Shown one piece after another: positions 14,308 through 23,618 of a DNA stretch of 64,000 nt. Source of the DNA: DATJOJ01 sp035507035 (GTDB taxonomy: Bacteria > Acidobacteriota > Terriglobia > Terriglobales > Acidobacteriaceae). Under the pieces are notes generated by a model. It had not been told where the DNA came from. It made no database searches and worked only from the letters and a program-made list of their open reading frames with translations. The position numbers and the translations under genes were made by a program. The first letter of the stretch is position 1. Every line of letters starts with the position of its first letter. The DNA lies in NCBI GenBank assembly GCA_035507035.1, contig DATJOJ010000065.1:62001-126000 (forward strand), in the 5' to 3' direction.

Positions 14308-16851
14308 GTGGGCACGTCTTTAACGGATCTTCATATTCCCGGCGCCGGTCTCGGCACTAGCACGGCGCATAGCCGTACTTCACAACATGCCTTTGTGGTT
14401 GTTCTCGCCACAAGCTTGGTATTGAGCACCAGGCTTGCTTTCGCCATTTTCTGGCTGATCACATCGACATACTGTCTACTCGCGTACGTGCCTTTTTCTT
14501 ACTTCGGTTTTATTCGAGATCCGCTTCTAACCTGGATTCCACTTTTCACAAAATTTCATGCGCTCCTCTACGCCGTGTCAGTGGGCGCAGTAGCGATTAC
14601 GCTTATTCCGGACCTCCGTAAGAGTCGTACACGAAGTTCTTACGCAGGCTTCCTACTCTTTAACGCGATCGGCTGCATTTATCTCTGGTGGCATCCGGTA
14701 TTAGCCACCATTACTCCTGATATCGCAAGCTACATCGGCAGCCTTCTCGCGTTATTTCCCCTGATCTGGCTGTCGGCCCTCGATCTCGCTGCCACGCGCG
14801 ACTCCGCGCAGGCGTGGGAATGGCCTTCTGCAACCGCTGCCCTGACCATGGCGAGCCTTTCGGCACTGATCGTAGCGACGGGATTTGGAGGCACCGCCCT
14901 TCTGCGGACAGCTCTCGCCGACCAGCGGATGCCTGGCTCCATCGTATTCCGCGGCATGCTGGCGAGCGCAAGCTCTCATCTGGTGATCTTCCTGGGTGTT
15001 GCCACCGCTCTCCAGATTTTTCGGTTTCTATCCCATAGGACGCCGTGGTCGCGCGACGTTTATCTGGTATTTGCTCGCGCCTTCGCCTGGCTGCTCTGCA
15101 CGTTGGCGATACGAAATCTGATCTTTCCGACTATCTCTTTCGAGGGCACACAAGCAAATATTCTTGCGGGTGTAATGGCCTTCGCCATTGTCGTTTCTGT
15201 GGTGGCGATGACGGCCCAGCTGCGCTCTCGCTTTGCGGATTGGGAGATAGCGGCACAATCTCACCTGAGCTGGATTTGCCTACCCCTCTTGCTGGTCCTC
15301 ACTGCCGCTTATTTCGTCCCCTCTTGGATCGGCCGAGCTGACTGGGACTCGGTGCTGCAGAAGGTCGCTACCTTAGCCGTTTGGCTTTTCGTTTTCCAGA
15401 CCATGGCCCGCTTGGACCTGAGTAAGCACAAAAAGACTGCCTTGCTTGTGGTCTTGTCCTGCGGTTTCGCCGCGATCGGCGGCTACATGTATGTGCGAAC
15501 GCGTGTGGACGATGCAGCCACGCAAGCTATCTGGTACAACGCACTCGATACTTATGCAGGCGCGGACATTTCCTACAAGACAGCTTCCAGCATCCTGTCA
15601 CTCTCCATCAACAATAGCGCTTACGGGCCTTTTTATGATTTTCTAAAACAGAACAGCAACCTGCCGCAAGAGGTTGTCGTCAGTCCTGCGGATACGCGAC
15701 TGGTCGCTCGCCTTCAGCCCTCGCGCAGTCCCAAACCCAACATCTTTATTTTTGTCATCGACAGTCTGCGTCAGGATTCGATCCCCCCATACAACGGTGC
15801 CGTTAATTACACTCCTACGATTGCGCGCTTCGCCGCAGACAGTGTGGTTTTCCGCAATGCCTTCACACGCTACGGAGGAACCGCGCTCTCCGAGCCTGCC
15901 ATTTGGGTGGGAGCAATGCAGTTGCACAAGCAATACATCGAACCCTTCTATCCGATGAACAACTTGCAGCAGTTGGTCGACACGGATGGATACCAGAGCT
16001 ACATCAGCTTCGATCCCATCTTGCAAAGGATCCTTCGCCCGTCGCCATCGATCGTGGAATTAGAGAATGACAAAACCGATTGGGGAAATTTGGATTTTGT
16101 TCCCACCCTAGGAAAACTCGAAACCGCCATCGACGCCCGGCAAAACCCGAGCAAGCCGATATTCGCTTACTCTCAGCCGCAGAACGTACACACGCTTACG
16201 CTGCAAAGGTCGCACATCCCGGGCGGGCGCAGAGAGGTAACGGCTTTCGAACTGCGCAGAATCGACAAGGCTTTCGGAGAGTTCCTTAGGTTTCTGCAAG
16301 ACCGTGGCCTGTACGAAAACAGCATTATCATTCTCACCTCCGATCACGGGGACGCTTACGGGGAGTTCGGCCGCTATGGTCACTCGGACTATCTTTTCCC
16401 CGAGGTGGTGCGCATCCCTCTCATCGTCCATCTGCCGACTGCTATGCGGGCGGGCGTCGTCTATGATGCCAACAAAGTTTCCTTCAACACCGACATCACG
16501 CCCACTCTGTACTATCTGCTTGGGCACCGCCCCATTTTGAACAATGAGTTATTTGGGCGTCCGCTGTTCACAAACACGTTGACAGAGCAGGAGCAGTACG
16601 GACAACCGTACTACCTGCTGGTTTCGAGCTACGCGCCGGTCTATGCAATCCTATCCAAGAACGGACAATCGCTCTTTATAGCCGATGCGGTCAATCGCAA
16701 GCACTATTTCTACGACCTCAAGGACGATCCACTTGGCAGTCGCAATCACGTTGACGCTCACATCATTAATGAAAACCAGCCGTTGATTCGCGATCAGATC
16801 GAACGCATCGACAGCTTTTACGGTTGGCATGCGCCGCAAACGAGCCCGTGA
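14308..16851 (+). CDS. Membrane sulfatase-family enzyme, LTA-synthase/phosphoglycerol-transferase-like
   Basis: 847 residues from a GTG at 14308. The first 400 or so residues hold about ten hydrophobic helices (for example VVVLATSLVLSTRLAFAIFWLI, FHALLYAVSVGAVAITLI, WICLPLLLVLTAAYFVPSW). A periplasmic sulfatase fold follows from about residue 475: PNIFIFVIDSLRQDS (metal Asp), YGGTALSEPAIW with a Thr near 525 in the nucleophile position, and SDHGDAYGEFGRYGHSDY (metal DH near 678). Thr rather than Cys/Ser in a sulfatase CxPxR motif points to lipid headgroup or phosphoglycerol transfer, not sulfate-ester hydrolysis; the exact substrate is unknown. A spermidine-synthase-like gene follows after 160 bases. 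Confidence 0.8.
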   Translation: MGTSLTDLHIPGAGLGTSTAHSRTSQHAFVVVLATSLVLSTRLAFAIFWLITSTYCLLAYVPFSYFGFIRDPLLTWIPLFTKFHALLYAVSVGAVAITLIPDLRKSRTRSSYAGFLLFNAIGCIYLWWHPVLATITPDIASYIGSLLALFPLIWLSALDLAATRDSAQAWEWPSATAALTMASLSALIVATGFGGTALLRTALADQRMPGSIVFRGMLASASSHLVIFLGVATALQIFRFLSHRTPWSRDVYLVFARAFAWLLCTLAIRNLIFPTISFEGTQANILAGVMAFAIVVSVVAMTAQLRSRFADWEIAAQSHLSWICLPLLLVLTAAYFVPSWIGRADWDSVLQKVATLAVWLFVFQTMARLDLSKHKKTALLVVLSCGFAAIGGYMYVRTRVDDAATQAIWYNALDTYAGADISYKTASSILSLSINNSAYGPFYDFLKQNSNLPQEVVVSPADTRLVARLQPSRSPKPNIFIFVIDSLRQDSIPPYNGAVNYTPTIARFAADSVVFRNAFTRYGGTALSEPAIWVGAMQLHKQYIEPFYPMNNLQQLVDTDGYQSYISFDPILQRILRPSPSIVELENDKTDWGNLDFVPTLGKLETAIDARQNPSKPIFAYSQPQNVHTLTLQRSHIPGGRREVTAFELRRIDKAFGEFLRFLQDRGLYENSIIILTSDHGDAYGEFGRYGHSDYLFPEVVRIPLIVHLPTAMRAGVVYDANKVSFNTDITPTLYYLLGHRPILNNELFGRPLFTNTLTEQEQYGQPYYLLVSSYAPVYAILSKNGQSLFIADAVNRKHYFYDLKDDPLGSRNHVDAHIINENQPLIRDQIERIDSFYGWHAPQTSP

Positions 16852-17011
16852 CCCATGAGGCCTTAGCGTGTGTGATTCAGATTTCCGTTTCCGAGAGCAC
16901 CCGAAGATCGTTGTACCTTCGAATCGCCGAAAGACCGGCGGTTACTTGCGCACGGCCAATGGCGTGCTATTCACTGGAAGTCGCCTCCTTGTACGCTGGA
17001 GGTCCCACTGA

Positions 17012-19321
17012 ATGAATATGCGAGCTGAGCTCTGGATAGCAATTTTCATTCTGGCGCTGCTATGGCTGGTGGCTCGGTCTCGCCGTCGCAAGCAACCCAT
17101 CCCCTGGATTCACATTCTGTTCTTTTGTTCCGGTTTCCCCGCCCTCATCTATCAGATCACCTGGCAGCGCGCTTTATTCGGGGTTTACGGAATCAACATT
17201 GAATCGGTCACCATTGTGGTCAGCGCTTTTATGTTCGGGCTTGGCTTGGGAAGTCTAATCGGTGGAAGACTCTCGAAAAATCCGAAAGCCCCACTCTTAG
17301 TACTATTCGCGCTCGCTGAATTCGGCACCGCCGCCTTCGGACTGATCTCTCTGCGCTTGTTTCACTGGGTAGCGGAATTCACCGCGGGTGCGCCCTTGGC
17401 GCAAACTGCGCTGATCAGCTTTGCCCTCGTTGTTATACCGACGATTTTAATGGGCGCCACCCTTCCGCTGCTGGTAGAACACATGGTTCGTGCGTCGCGC
17501 AACGTCGGCTGGGCCGTAGGGGGACTGTATTTTGTAAATACCCTCGGCTCCGCAGCGGCCTGTTTCATTGCCGGCGACGTTCTGATGCGGGTGGGTGGTC
17601 TTTCCGGTTCCGTTCGAGTTGCTGCCCTGATCAATATTTTTATCGGCGGCAGCGTTTTGATCTGCGGACGGACTTTGAGCATCGTGAAGAGTGATGAATC
17701 GGTAATACCTCAGGCGTACTCGGACGGCAAAGGAGACGATTCGCAATTGCTTCCTTTTCCCCTGGCTCTGGCTTGCGTAGCTTTCGCCGGGCTCCTCGCT
17801 CTTTCCTACGAAATCATCTGGTATCGCATCTTGTCATTCGCCACGGGCGGAATCGCGCGGGTCTTTGCCTTCTTGTTGGGAAGCTATTTAGCGGGGGTCG
17901 CCCTCGGCTCGCGCATAGTCGAGCACTATTGCCAGACCCGGGGATCCGGCAGTCGAATGGCAGCTCGCCGCGGTCTTGGCTGGATCATGTTTCTGTCCGC
18001 GCTGATTAGCTTCATTGTCGGACCCCTGTTCGCCTACTCGCTGAAGTTCGGCTCGGTTTACATGTTGGGAGGGCAGAGCATCGAAGCTTATTCGCTACTC
18101 CTACTTCTGATCGGCGTCGGCGCATCCTTATTCGGCGCGACTTTTCCGCTTGTTTCTCACGTCTCCGTGCGATCCGACGGCACGGCCGGAGCCTCGCTGA
18201 GCTATCTCTATGCCGCCAACATCGCCGGTTCCACCCTCGGCAGCTTTGCCGTGGGCTTCGTCCTGATGAATTACTTCTCCCTCTGGCAAATCTCCTCCGG
18301 ATTGCTCATCGTCGGAGTATTGTTCGCCATGATCGTGCTCGCGACGAAATCTTCGGCCTGGCGAGTGTTTCAGACAGCCGCAGTGGGATTAGCCGCGGTC
18401 ACCCTCGCGATTACGCTTAGCCATCCGGTGTTTGAGACCATCTACGATCGTTTGCTCTTCAAAGCGGTCTACCCCCGCTTCAAGCTGCAGCGGGTCGTGG
18501 AAACGCGTAGCGGTGCCATCGGCGAGACCCCGGACGGCATCCTTTACGGCGGAGGCGTGTACGATGGCCGCTTCAGCACCGACCCCATGCACGACGTCAA
18601 TCTTATCGTCCGACCTTATGCGATCAGTGCCCTGCATCCCGCAGCCCGCCACGTTTTGATGATCGGCCTCGGATCGGGTTCATGGGCGCAGGCACTGGTG
18701 GCCAATCCTGCCGTCGAACAATTTACCGCGGTGGAGATCAACCCAGCTTATTTGCAGCTGATTCCCGAACATCCGGATGTCTCCAGTCTCCTGCGCAACC
18801 CTAAGGTCAAGATTGTTATCGACGACGGACGGCGCTGGTTACTCTGCAACCGCGACGCCCGCTTCGACGTCATTGTCATGAACACCAGCTACTTTTGGCG
18901 GGACCACAGCACCAACTTGCTCTCACGCGACTTTCTGGAGATTATCCGCGAGCATCTCAACCCTGGTGGCCTCTTCCTCTACAACACCACCGGATCTCGC
19001 AATGTCATGGCCACCGGACTCGCAGCCTTTCCCTACGTCATGCGAGTTGCAAACGCATTGGTCGTTAGCGATTCACCGCTGGTGTTCGACCGGGAAAGAT
19101 GGCGAGCTGCTTTACTCACCTATGATATCGATGGCAAGCCGATCATCGACGCCAGCGATTCTAACCAGATGCGGGCGCTAGACCATCTGGTAAATATCCC
19201 TGACGATCCCACCGGCAAGCAGATTTTTTCAATCGAAGACAACCGTCAACTGCGACAGCGCCTGCAAAACCTTACCGTCATCACCGATGACAACATGGCC
19301 ACGGAGTGGTTGGGAGAATGA
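17012..19321 (+). CDS. Multi-pass membrane protein fused to a spermidine-synthase-like domain
   Basis: 769 residues; the ATG follows GGAGG at good spacing. About twelve membrane helices (residues 5-480) with paired motifs GLGLGSLIGGRLS and LAGVALGSRIVE match the fused MFS/spermidine-synthase architecture. The soluble C-terminus has an SAM-type Rossmann fold: VLMIGLGSGSWAQAL near 551, TAVEINPAYLQL, IDDGRRWL. Where aminopropyltransferases have D-x-x-D-P with the catalytic Asp, this protein reads VIVMNTSYFWRDHSTNLLS, so the usual acid is replaced by Asn. It is therefore probably not a polyamine synthase; its substrate is unknown. It may act with the sulfatase-like gene just upstream. Confidence 0.82.
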   Translation: MNMRAELWIAIFILALLWLVARSRRRKQPIPWIHILFFCSGFPALIYQITWQRALFGVYGINIESVTIVVSAFMFGLGLGSLIGGRLSKNPKAPLLVLFALAEFGTAAFGLISLRLFHWVAEFTAGAPLAQTALISFALVVIPTILMGATLPLLVEHMVRASRNVGWAVGGLYFVNTLGSAAACFIAGDVLMRVGGLSGSVRVAALINIFIGGSVLICGRTLSIVKSDESVIPQAYSDGKGDDSQLLPFPLALACVAFAGLLALSYEIIWYRILSFATGGIARVFAFLLGSYLAGVALGSRIVEHYCQTRGSGSRMAARRGLGWIMFLSALISFIVGPLFAYSLKFGSVYMLGGQSIEAYSLLLLLIGVGASLFGATFPLVSHVSVRSDGTAGASLSYLYAANIAGSTLGSFAVGFVLMNYFSLWQISSGLLIVGVLFAMIVLATKSSAWRVFQTAAVGLAAVTLAITLSHPVFETIYDRLLFKAVYPRFKLQRVVETRSGAIGETPDGILYGGGVYDGRFSTDPMHDVNLIVRPYAISALHPAARHVLMIGLGSGSWAQALVANPAVEQFTAVEINPAYLQLIPEHPDVSSLLRNPKVKIVIDDGRRWLLCNRDARFDVIVMNTSYFWRDHSTNLLSRDFLEIIREHLNPGGLFLYNTTGSRNVMATGLAAFPYVMRVANALVVSDSPLVFDRERWRAALLTYDIDGKPIIDASDSNQMRALDHLVNIPDDPTGKQIFSIEDNRQLRQRLQNLTVITDDNMATEWLGE

Positions 19322-19471
19322 ACTCGGAACCTTGGTGAAGTCACCCCCACTGCATTCGCCTTTCAGATGGAACGAGGGATCTCACGCCACTATGGCCATC
19401 GTTTAGGAGATCTCCAAATCTTTGCCTCGCACTTCCTGCCCTAATTTGCGCTACAATCCGCCCCACGGTAT

Positions 19472-20563
19472 ATGCCCTTCTCTCGCAACAATTCTGCGAT
19501 TGATCCGGACATCGCTGTCGCGTCCTCCCTGCCGGCCTCTTTTTATATCGATCCCGAATTGTTTCCTCTGGAGAGAAGCAGAATCTTTGCCCGCTCCTGG
19601 CAGGTCGTTGGACACGGCCATCAAGTCAGAACTCCCGGCGACTTTTTCACCTGCGAATTGCTGGGCGAGCCTCTGTTGCTTGTTCGCGGCACCAACGGGG
19701 AACTGCGCGGCTTTTACAACGTCTGCCGGCATCGCGCCGGACCTCCCGCAGAAGGTTGTGGCAATCGCAAACTGTTTCGCTGCGGCTATCACGGCTGGAC
19801 ATACGGTCTCGACGGTGCTCTGATCAACGCCCCGGAATTCGAAGGCGTGCAGGATTTTCACCCCGAGGAGTTTTCGTTGACTCGAGTTCGCACTGAAGAG
19901 TGGTCGAATCTGATTTTCGTCAATCTCGACCTCAACCCTGTTCCGGTCATGCAAAGCCTAGGCGAGTTGCCGCGGCAAGCCGACCGCTTCGGATTTTCGT
20001 CGATGAAATTGTTCGAGCGGCGAACCTATGACATGAAATGCAACTGGAAGACCTACGTCGACAATTATCTCGAAGGCTATCATCTGCCCAGCGTGCATCC
20101 CGGATTGAATCGCGAGCTCGATTACAACGCTTACACCGTCGAAATTTATTCCGGCCATGTTCGCCAGTTCAGCCCGATCCGCGGCGCACAGCCCGGCGAC
20201 CCTACGCCGCGCCGCTATCAGGAAGCACGCGAGGACCTCACCACCGACTACCTTTGGATTTTTCCCAACTGGATGCTGAACTGCTATCCCGACAATGTTT
20301 CACTGAACATCATTCTGCCGCTCGAGGTTGAGCGCACGCTGGCGATTTTCGAGTGGTATTTGCCGGAAGACCAGCTACGCAGCCAGGCAGCGCACGATTC
20401 CGTCCGTTTCAGCGATGAAATCCAGATCGAAGATGTGAAGATTTGCGAAACCGTGCAGAAAAACCTCCACTCCAGCAGCTACAACCGTGGCCGCTACAGC
20501 GTGAAGCAGGAACGCGGGGTTCACGCATTTCACCGCATGTATGCGGAAGCGATGAAAGAATAG
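19472..20563 (+). CDS. Rieske non-heme iron oxygenase, alpha subunit
   Basis: 363 residues. The Rieske 2Fe-2S site is complete: C85-x-H87 (VCRHRAG) and C104-x2-H107 (CGYHGWTYG). The catalytic mononuclear iron site shows the bridging Asp197 (TYVDNYLEGYH), His204 and His209 (HLPSVHPGL); the third ligand is probably an Asp/Glu in QIEDVKICE near 318-324. This is an aromatic-ring-hydroxylating or quaternary-amine (GbcA/CntA-like) oxygenase alpha subunit. No ferredoxin reductase or beta subunit is adjacent, so substrate and electron donor are unknown. The start MPFSRNNS is the first ATG and suits the family length. Confidence 0.88.
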   Translation: MPFSRNNSAIDPDIAVASSLPASFYIDPELFPLERSRIFARSWQVVGHGHQVRTPGDFFTCELLGEPLLLVRGTNGELRGFYNVCRHRAGPPAEGCGNRKLFRCGYHGWTYGLDGALINAPEFEGVQDFHPEEFSLTRVRTEEWSNLIFVNLDLNPVPVMQSLGELPRQADRFGFSSMKLFERRTYDMKCNWKTYVDNYLEGYHLPSVHPGLNRELDYNAYTVEIYSGHVRQFSPIRGAQPGDPTPRRYQEAREDLTTDYLWIFPNWMLNCYPDNVSLNIILPLEVERTLAIFEWYLPEDQLRSQAAHDSVRFSDEIQIEDVKICETVQKNLHSSSYNRGRYSVKQERGVHAFHRMYAEAMKE

Positions 20564-20617
20564 CTCGTGTAGAGACAGCCGCCTCGGCTGCCCGGCGGAA
20601 CGAGGCTCCGCAGATGA

Positions 20618-21808
20618 TCACCCGGCCTTCACCAGCATGCACGTCACATCATCGTGCTGCGGTGTGGTGCCCACGAAAACATCGAGATCGCTCATCAAGC
20701 GCCGCAACAATTCCTCCGGTGCCGCGCTCGCACCCGCCTGCAGAATATTCATCACTCTCGGCTCGCCATACTCTTCCCCGCGCGAGTTGAGTGCCTCAAC
20801 CAATCCGTCAGTAAAAATCACCAGCCAATCCCCAGCTTGCAAGACCGTTTCGCCGAAGTCGTATTTCGCCTCCGCCTGAATTCCCAGCGGTACGCCACCT
20901 CGCTCCAAATGCTCAATCGCGCCTGAACTCCGCCGCAAGATCGGCGGATTGTGACCCGCGTTGATGTATGTGAGACTCTTGGCGCCCGGGTCATATTCCG
21001 CCAGAAAGGCTGTGGTGAATCGGCGGCCGAACTGGCTATTAGAGCAGGCATAACGGTTCATTCCCGCCATCAACTCACCCAGGGAACAGGGGACCGACGA
21101 AAGCGTTTTCAGGCTGGCCTGGAAAGTGGCCATAAGCAGCGCCGCCGGCACACTCTTGCCCGCAACATCGGCGACGACCAACAAGAAATGTCCCTGCCCT
21201 GCATCGCCTGTCGGGCGCGCAAACACATCGTAATAATCGCCCGCCACCGTATTTGCGGGACGAGTTGCAAAAGCCATCTGCATCCCGGGAACTTGCGGCG
21301 GGCTTACCGGCAGGAGCCATCGCTGAATGTCGCGGGCAATCTCCAAATCCCGTTTCATTACCACGCGATCGGCAACTTCAAGCATCAGCAGAACAAAAAT
21401 CAAAGCACCGCCGAAAAAGTGAAAGTCGAACTCCATAACATCCACTTCGCCGGCCCGGCCGTGATAACTAAATCCTCCCGAAGGAAATACAAGGAGGACG
21501 ACTCCAAGCAGCAGCAGCACCCGTCGCGCCGGAGTCAGCTTTTCCAACAGCGCCCAGGCGAATTCTTGCGCCGTGTGCCAAAAGTTTTTGCGGCGTGTGT
21601 CGCGCGGAGCTTGCGCGGCGAAATCTTTCTGGTAAAGCCGGTAACTGGCGCGAGCGTCTGCGCTGAACTGCCGCCAGAGCTGGCTCAGTTCCAGCCCCTC
21701 AGTGACTCGAGCCCAGAATTTATCCAGCTGAACGAAAATCTCCGCACGGGGCTTTCCCCCTGGCTGAGAGGCTTGCCCTGGCGTAGCTTGGGATTGAGTC
21801 GAGTTCAT
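20618..21808 (-). CDS. PP2C/SpoIIE-type protein serine phosphatase, membrane-attached
   Basis: 396 residues. One hydrophobic segment near residues 93-113 (RRVLLLLGVVLLVFPSGGF) and another near 132-146 (FFGGALIFVLLMLEVAD) anchor it. The C-terminal RsbU/SpoIIE domain begins after the linker DLEIARDIQRWLLP and carries the metal Asp motifs VAGDYYDVF, VVADVAGKSVPAAL, FTDGLVEALNSRG and QHDDVTCMLV. Such phosphatases usually dephosphorylate anti-sigma-factor antagonists in partner-switching stress signalling. No anti-sigma or STAS gene is next to it, so its partner is elsewhere. It is convergent with the Rieske gene. Confidence 0.87.
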   Translation of the reverse strand: MNSTQSQATPGQASQPGGKPRAEIFVQLDKFWARVTEGLELSQLWRQFSADARASYRLYQKDFAAQAPRDTRRKNFWHTAQEFAWALLEKLTPARRVLLLLGVVLLVFPSGGFSYHGRAGEVDVMEFDFHFFGGALIFVLLMLEVADRVVMKRDLEIARDIQRWLLPVSPPQVPGMQMAFATRPANTVAGDYYDVFARPTGDAGQGHFLLVVADVAGKSVPAALLMATFQASLKTLSSVPCSLGELMAGMNRYACSNSQFGRRFTTAFLAEYDPGAKSLTYINAGHNPPILRRSSGAIEHLERGGVPLGIQAEAKYDFGETVLQAGDWLVIFTDGLVEALNSRGEEYGEPRVMNILQAGASAAPEELLRRLMSDLDVFVGTTPQHDDVTCMLVKAG

Positions 21809-21897
21809 CCGGAGCCACCATTATAGGGGCTCCGGCCAGCCGCTTGCCTGTCACACAGGTTTGCGCACGGCGATAGAACGCAAACACAAATCGTGAT

Positions 21898-22434
21898 TCA
21901 TTGCTGAGCCGGCTTTGGCGTTTGCAGGCTGGCCTGCGCCTGTCCGGACTCGCCCCACAACTCGAAGTGGGCGCGCCGGTTGCGGCTCCAGCAAGACTCA
22001 TCGGATTCGGTGCACACCGGATACAATTTTCCCCATCCCGTGGCAAACACCACGCGATCTGCTGAGATACCCATTCCAATCAAACCGTCCCGAGTCACTG
22101 CCGCGCGCCGGTGCGAGAGATCCAGGTTATAAACGATCTCGCCACGTTCGTCGGCGTCGCCTTCGATCGTGACAAACACATCCGGATGAGCTTTCAGCCA
22201 ATCCGCATCCGCTTGCAGGGTTTGCCGCTCTTCTGGTCGCAGATTGTCCCGATCATAATCGAAGGTAATGTCCTTCAATTGTTGGCCGACGTTCGCCGTC
22301 TCGCTCGGAGTCGGTGGCGGAATCTGTACTGCATTGCTATCCTGGGCAGACCCTTGATCGTTTTGAGAAGCATCGGTTTGTGCGAAAACGGAGCTGGCCA
22401 AAGCAAGAATTGCAACGATGAGAATAAAGCGCAT
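21898..22434 (-). CDS. OmpA/Pal-family peptidoglycan-binding outer-envelope protein
   Basis: 178 residues from the ATG at 22434, chosen because TGGAGGTTGCC lies just upstream and MRFILIVAILALASSVFAQ is a clean signal peptide. There is no lipobox Cys, unlike classic Pal. The OmpA-C domain (about residues 65-170) starts ITFDYDRDNLRPEE, with ADERGEIVYNLDLSHRRAAVTRDGLIGMGI matching the peptidoglycan-contacting helix region and NRRAHFELW the end. It contains a Cys pair (PVCTESDESCW) that is unusual for Pal and could be a disulfide. It probably tethers the outer membrane to the cell wall. Confidence 0.85.
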   Translation of the reverse strand: MRFILIVAILALASSVFAQTDASQNDQGSAQDSNAVQIPPPTPSETANVGQQLKDITFDYDRDNLRPEERQTLQADADWLKAHPDVFVTIEGDADERGEIVYNLDLSHRRAAVTRDGLIGMGISADRVVFATGWGKLYPVCTESDESCWSRNRRAHFELWGESGQAQASLQTPKPAQQ

Positions 22435-22629
22435 GGCAACCTCCAGAGGTTCCGCTTTAATGATGCTCAAAATCGCCATCCGCACCCCATCGGGGGGATC
22501 GTGTATTTTGTCGAGAGAGTTTCCGGGGGAAAATGTGACCAGACTTCAATTCCACGTCGAGTGGCCGCGTTAAGGGGCCGCATTCCCCACAGATTGCTTT
22601 CTCTGCATGGGGCGATTTAGATTTTCTCT

Positions 22630-23562
22630 ATGTCGTTCGGAGCGGGAAAAATCGCCGCCGATTCTCTGGCAGAAAGGCTCATCGACTCTCACACCAATGG
22701 TCACTCCATGGTCGATCCGCTGAGACGTGTGATGGTCTGCTCGCCGCGCACCAGTGGCTGGAACAAGGCGGAACGCGCGGCACGCTGGCGTGATCTGGGT
22801 TTTCTCCGTGAACCGAATTTCGAGGTCGCCCAAGCCCAACATGAAGCGTTGTGCCGCGAGTTGGAAGCGGCCGGTGCCGAAGTGATCGAATTGCCCCCCA
22901 GCAACGAACTTACTCTGGATGCGGTCTATACACACGATGCTTCTTTCCCCACGGATTTCGGATTAATTGCATTGCGCCCCGGAAAGGCAAACCGCAGCTC
23001 CGAAAGCAAACTGCACTGCGGCTTTGGCAATCTGCTGGGAATTCCCATGCTGGCCAAAATCACGCCTCCTGCTACCTGCGAGGCCGGCGACATGGTCTGG
23101 CTTAATTCGAAAACATTGCTCGTCGGCCGCGGTTATCGCACCAATGCCGCAAGCATCTCGCAGCTGCAACACTTGCTAGCTCCCAGAGAAGTGAAGGTGA
23201 TTTCCGCGGCCCTGCCCCACGGTTCCGGTCCTTCTGCCTGCCTGCATCTGATGTCTCTGATGAGCTTGTTGGATGACAAGACCGTGCTGGTGGACCTGCC
23301 TTGGCTCGCGGTCGAGACGGTCGAGTTACTAAGAAATCTCGGCTTTCATTTCATCGAGATCGCTCATACCGAGCGCGACACGCTCGCCTGCAATGTTCTG
23401 GCTCTCGGTAACAAACGATTGCTCGCGCTAGAAGAGAACGCAAGAACTAACGATAAGCTCCGTGCTGCCGGATTCGATGTGCGCATATTTCCCGGCTCTG
23501 AACTAGGCATCAACGGCGGCGGTGGGCCCACTTGCCTTACCCGGCCTCTGCTCCGGGAGTAA
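22630..23562 (+). CDS. Dimethylarginine dimethylaminohydrolase / amidinotransferase-family enzyme
   Basis: 310 residues. The guanidine-modifying superfamily core starts MVDPLRRVMVCSPR (residue 27); the 26 residues before it are an extension, so the ATG at 22708 is a possible alternative start. Active-site features: THDASF (substrate-binding Asp), CEAGDMVWL (Glu/Asp), a His in ACLHLMSLMS near 205, and the nucleophilic Cys302 in GGGGPTCLTRP. The family hydrolyses methylarginines to citrulline and amine; related members act on arginine or other guanidines. No arginine-pathway genes are adjacent, so the substrate is inferred only from family. Confidence 0.83.
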   Translation: MSFGAGKIAADSLAERLIDSHTNGHSMVDPLRRVMVCSPRTSGWNKAERAARWRDLGFLREPNFEVAQAQHEALCRELEAAGAEVIELPPSNELTLDAVYTHDASFPTDFGLIALRPGKANRSSESKLHCGFGNLLGIPMLAKITPPATCEAGDMVWLNSKTLLVGRGYRTNAASISQLQHLLAPREVKVISAALPHGSGPSACLHLMSLMSLLDDKTVLVDLPWLAVETVELLRNLGFHFIEIAHTERDTLACNVLALGNKRLLALEENARTNDKLRAAGFDVRIFPGSELGINGGGGPTCLTRPLLRE

Positions 23563-23618
23563 TGGCGTGGGGACAGCTGTCCTCGCCTGTCTCACAATCC
23601 TGTTAGAATCAAAAGGCA

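Noticed and set aside
22111..22620. 169-residue plus-strand frame opposite the OmpA-like gene
   Set aside because: No motif; the minus-strand gene has a ribosome binding site, signal peptide and OmpA-C domain.
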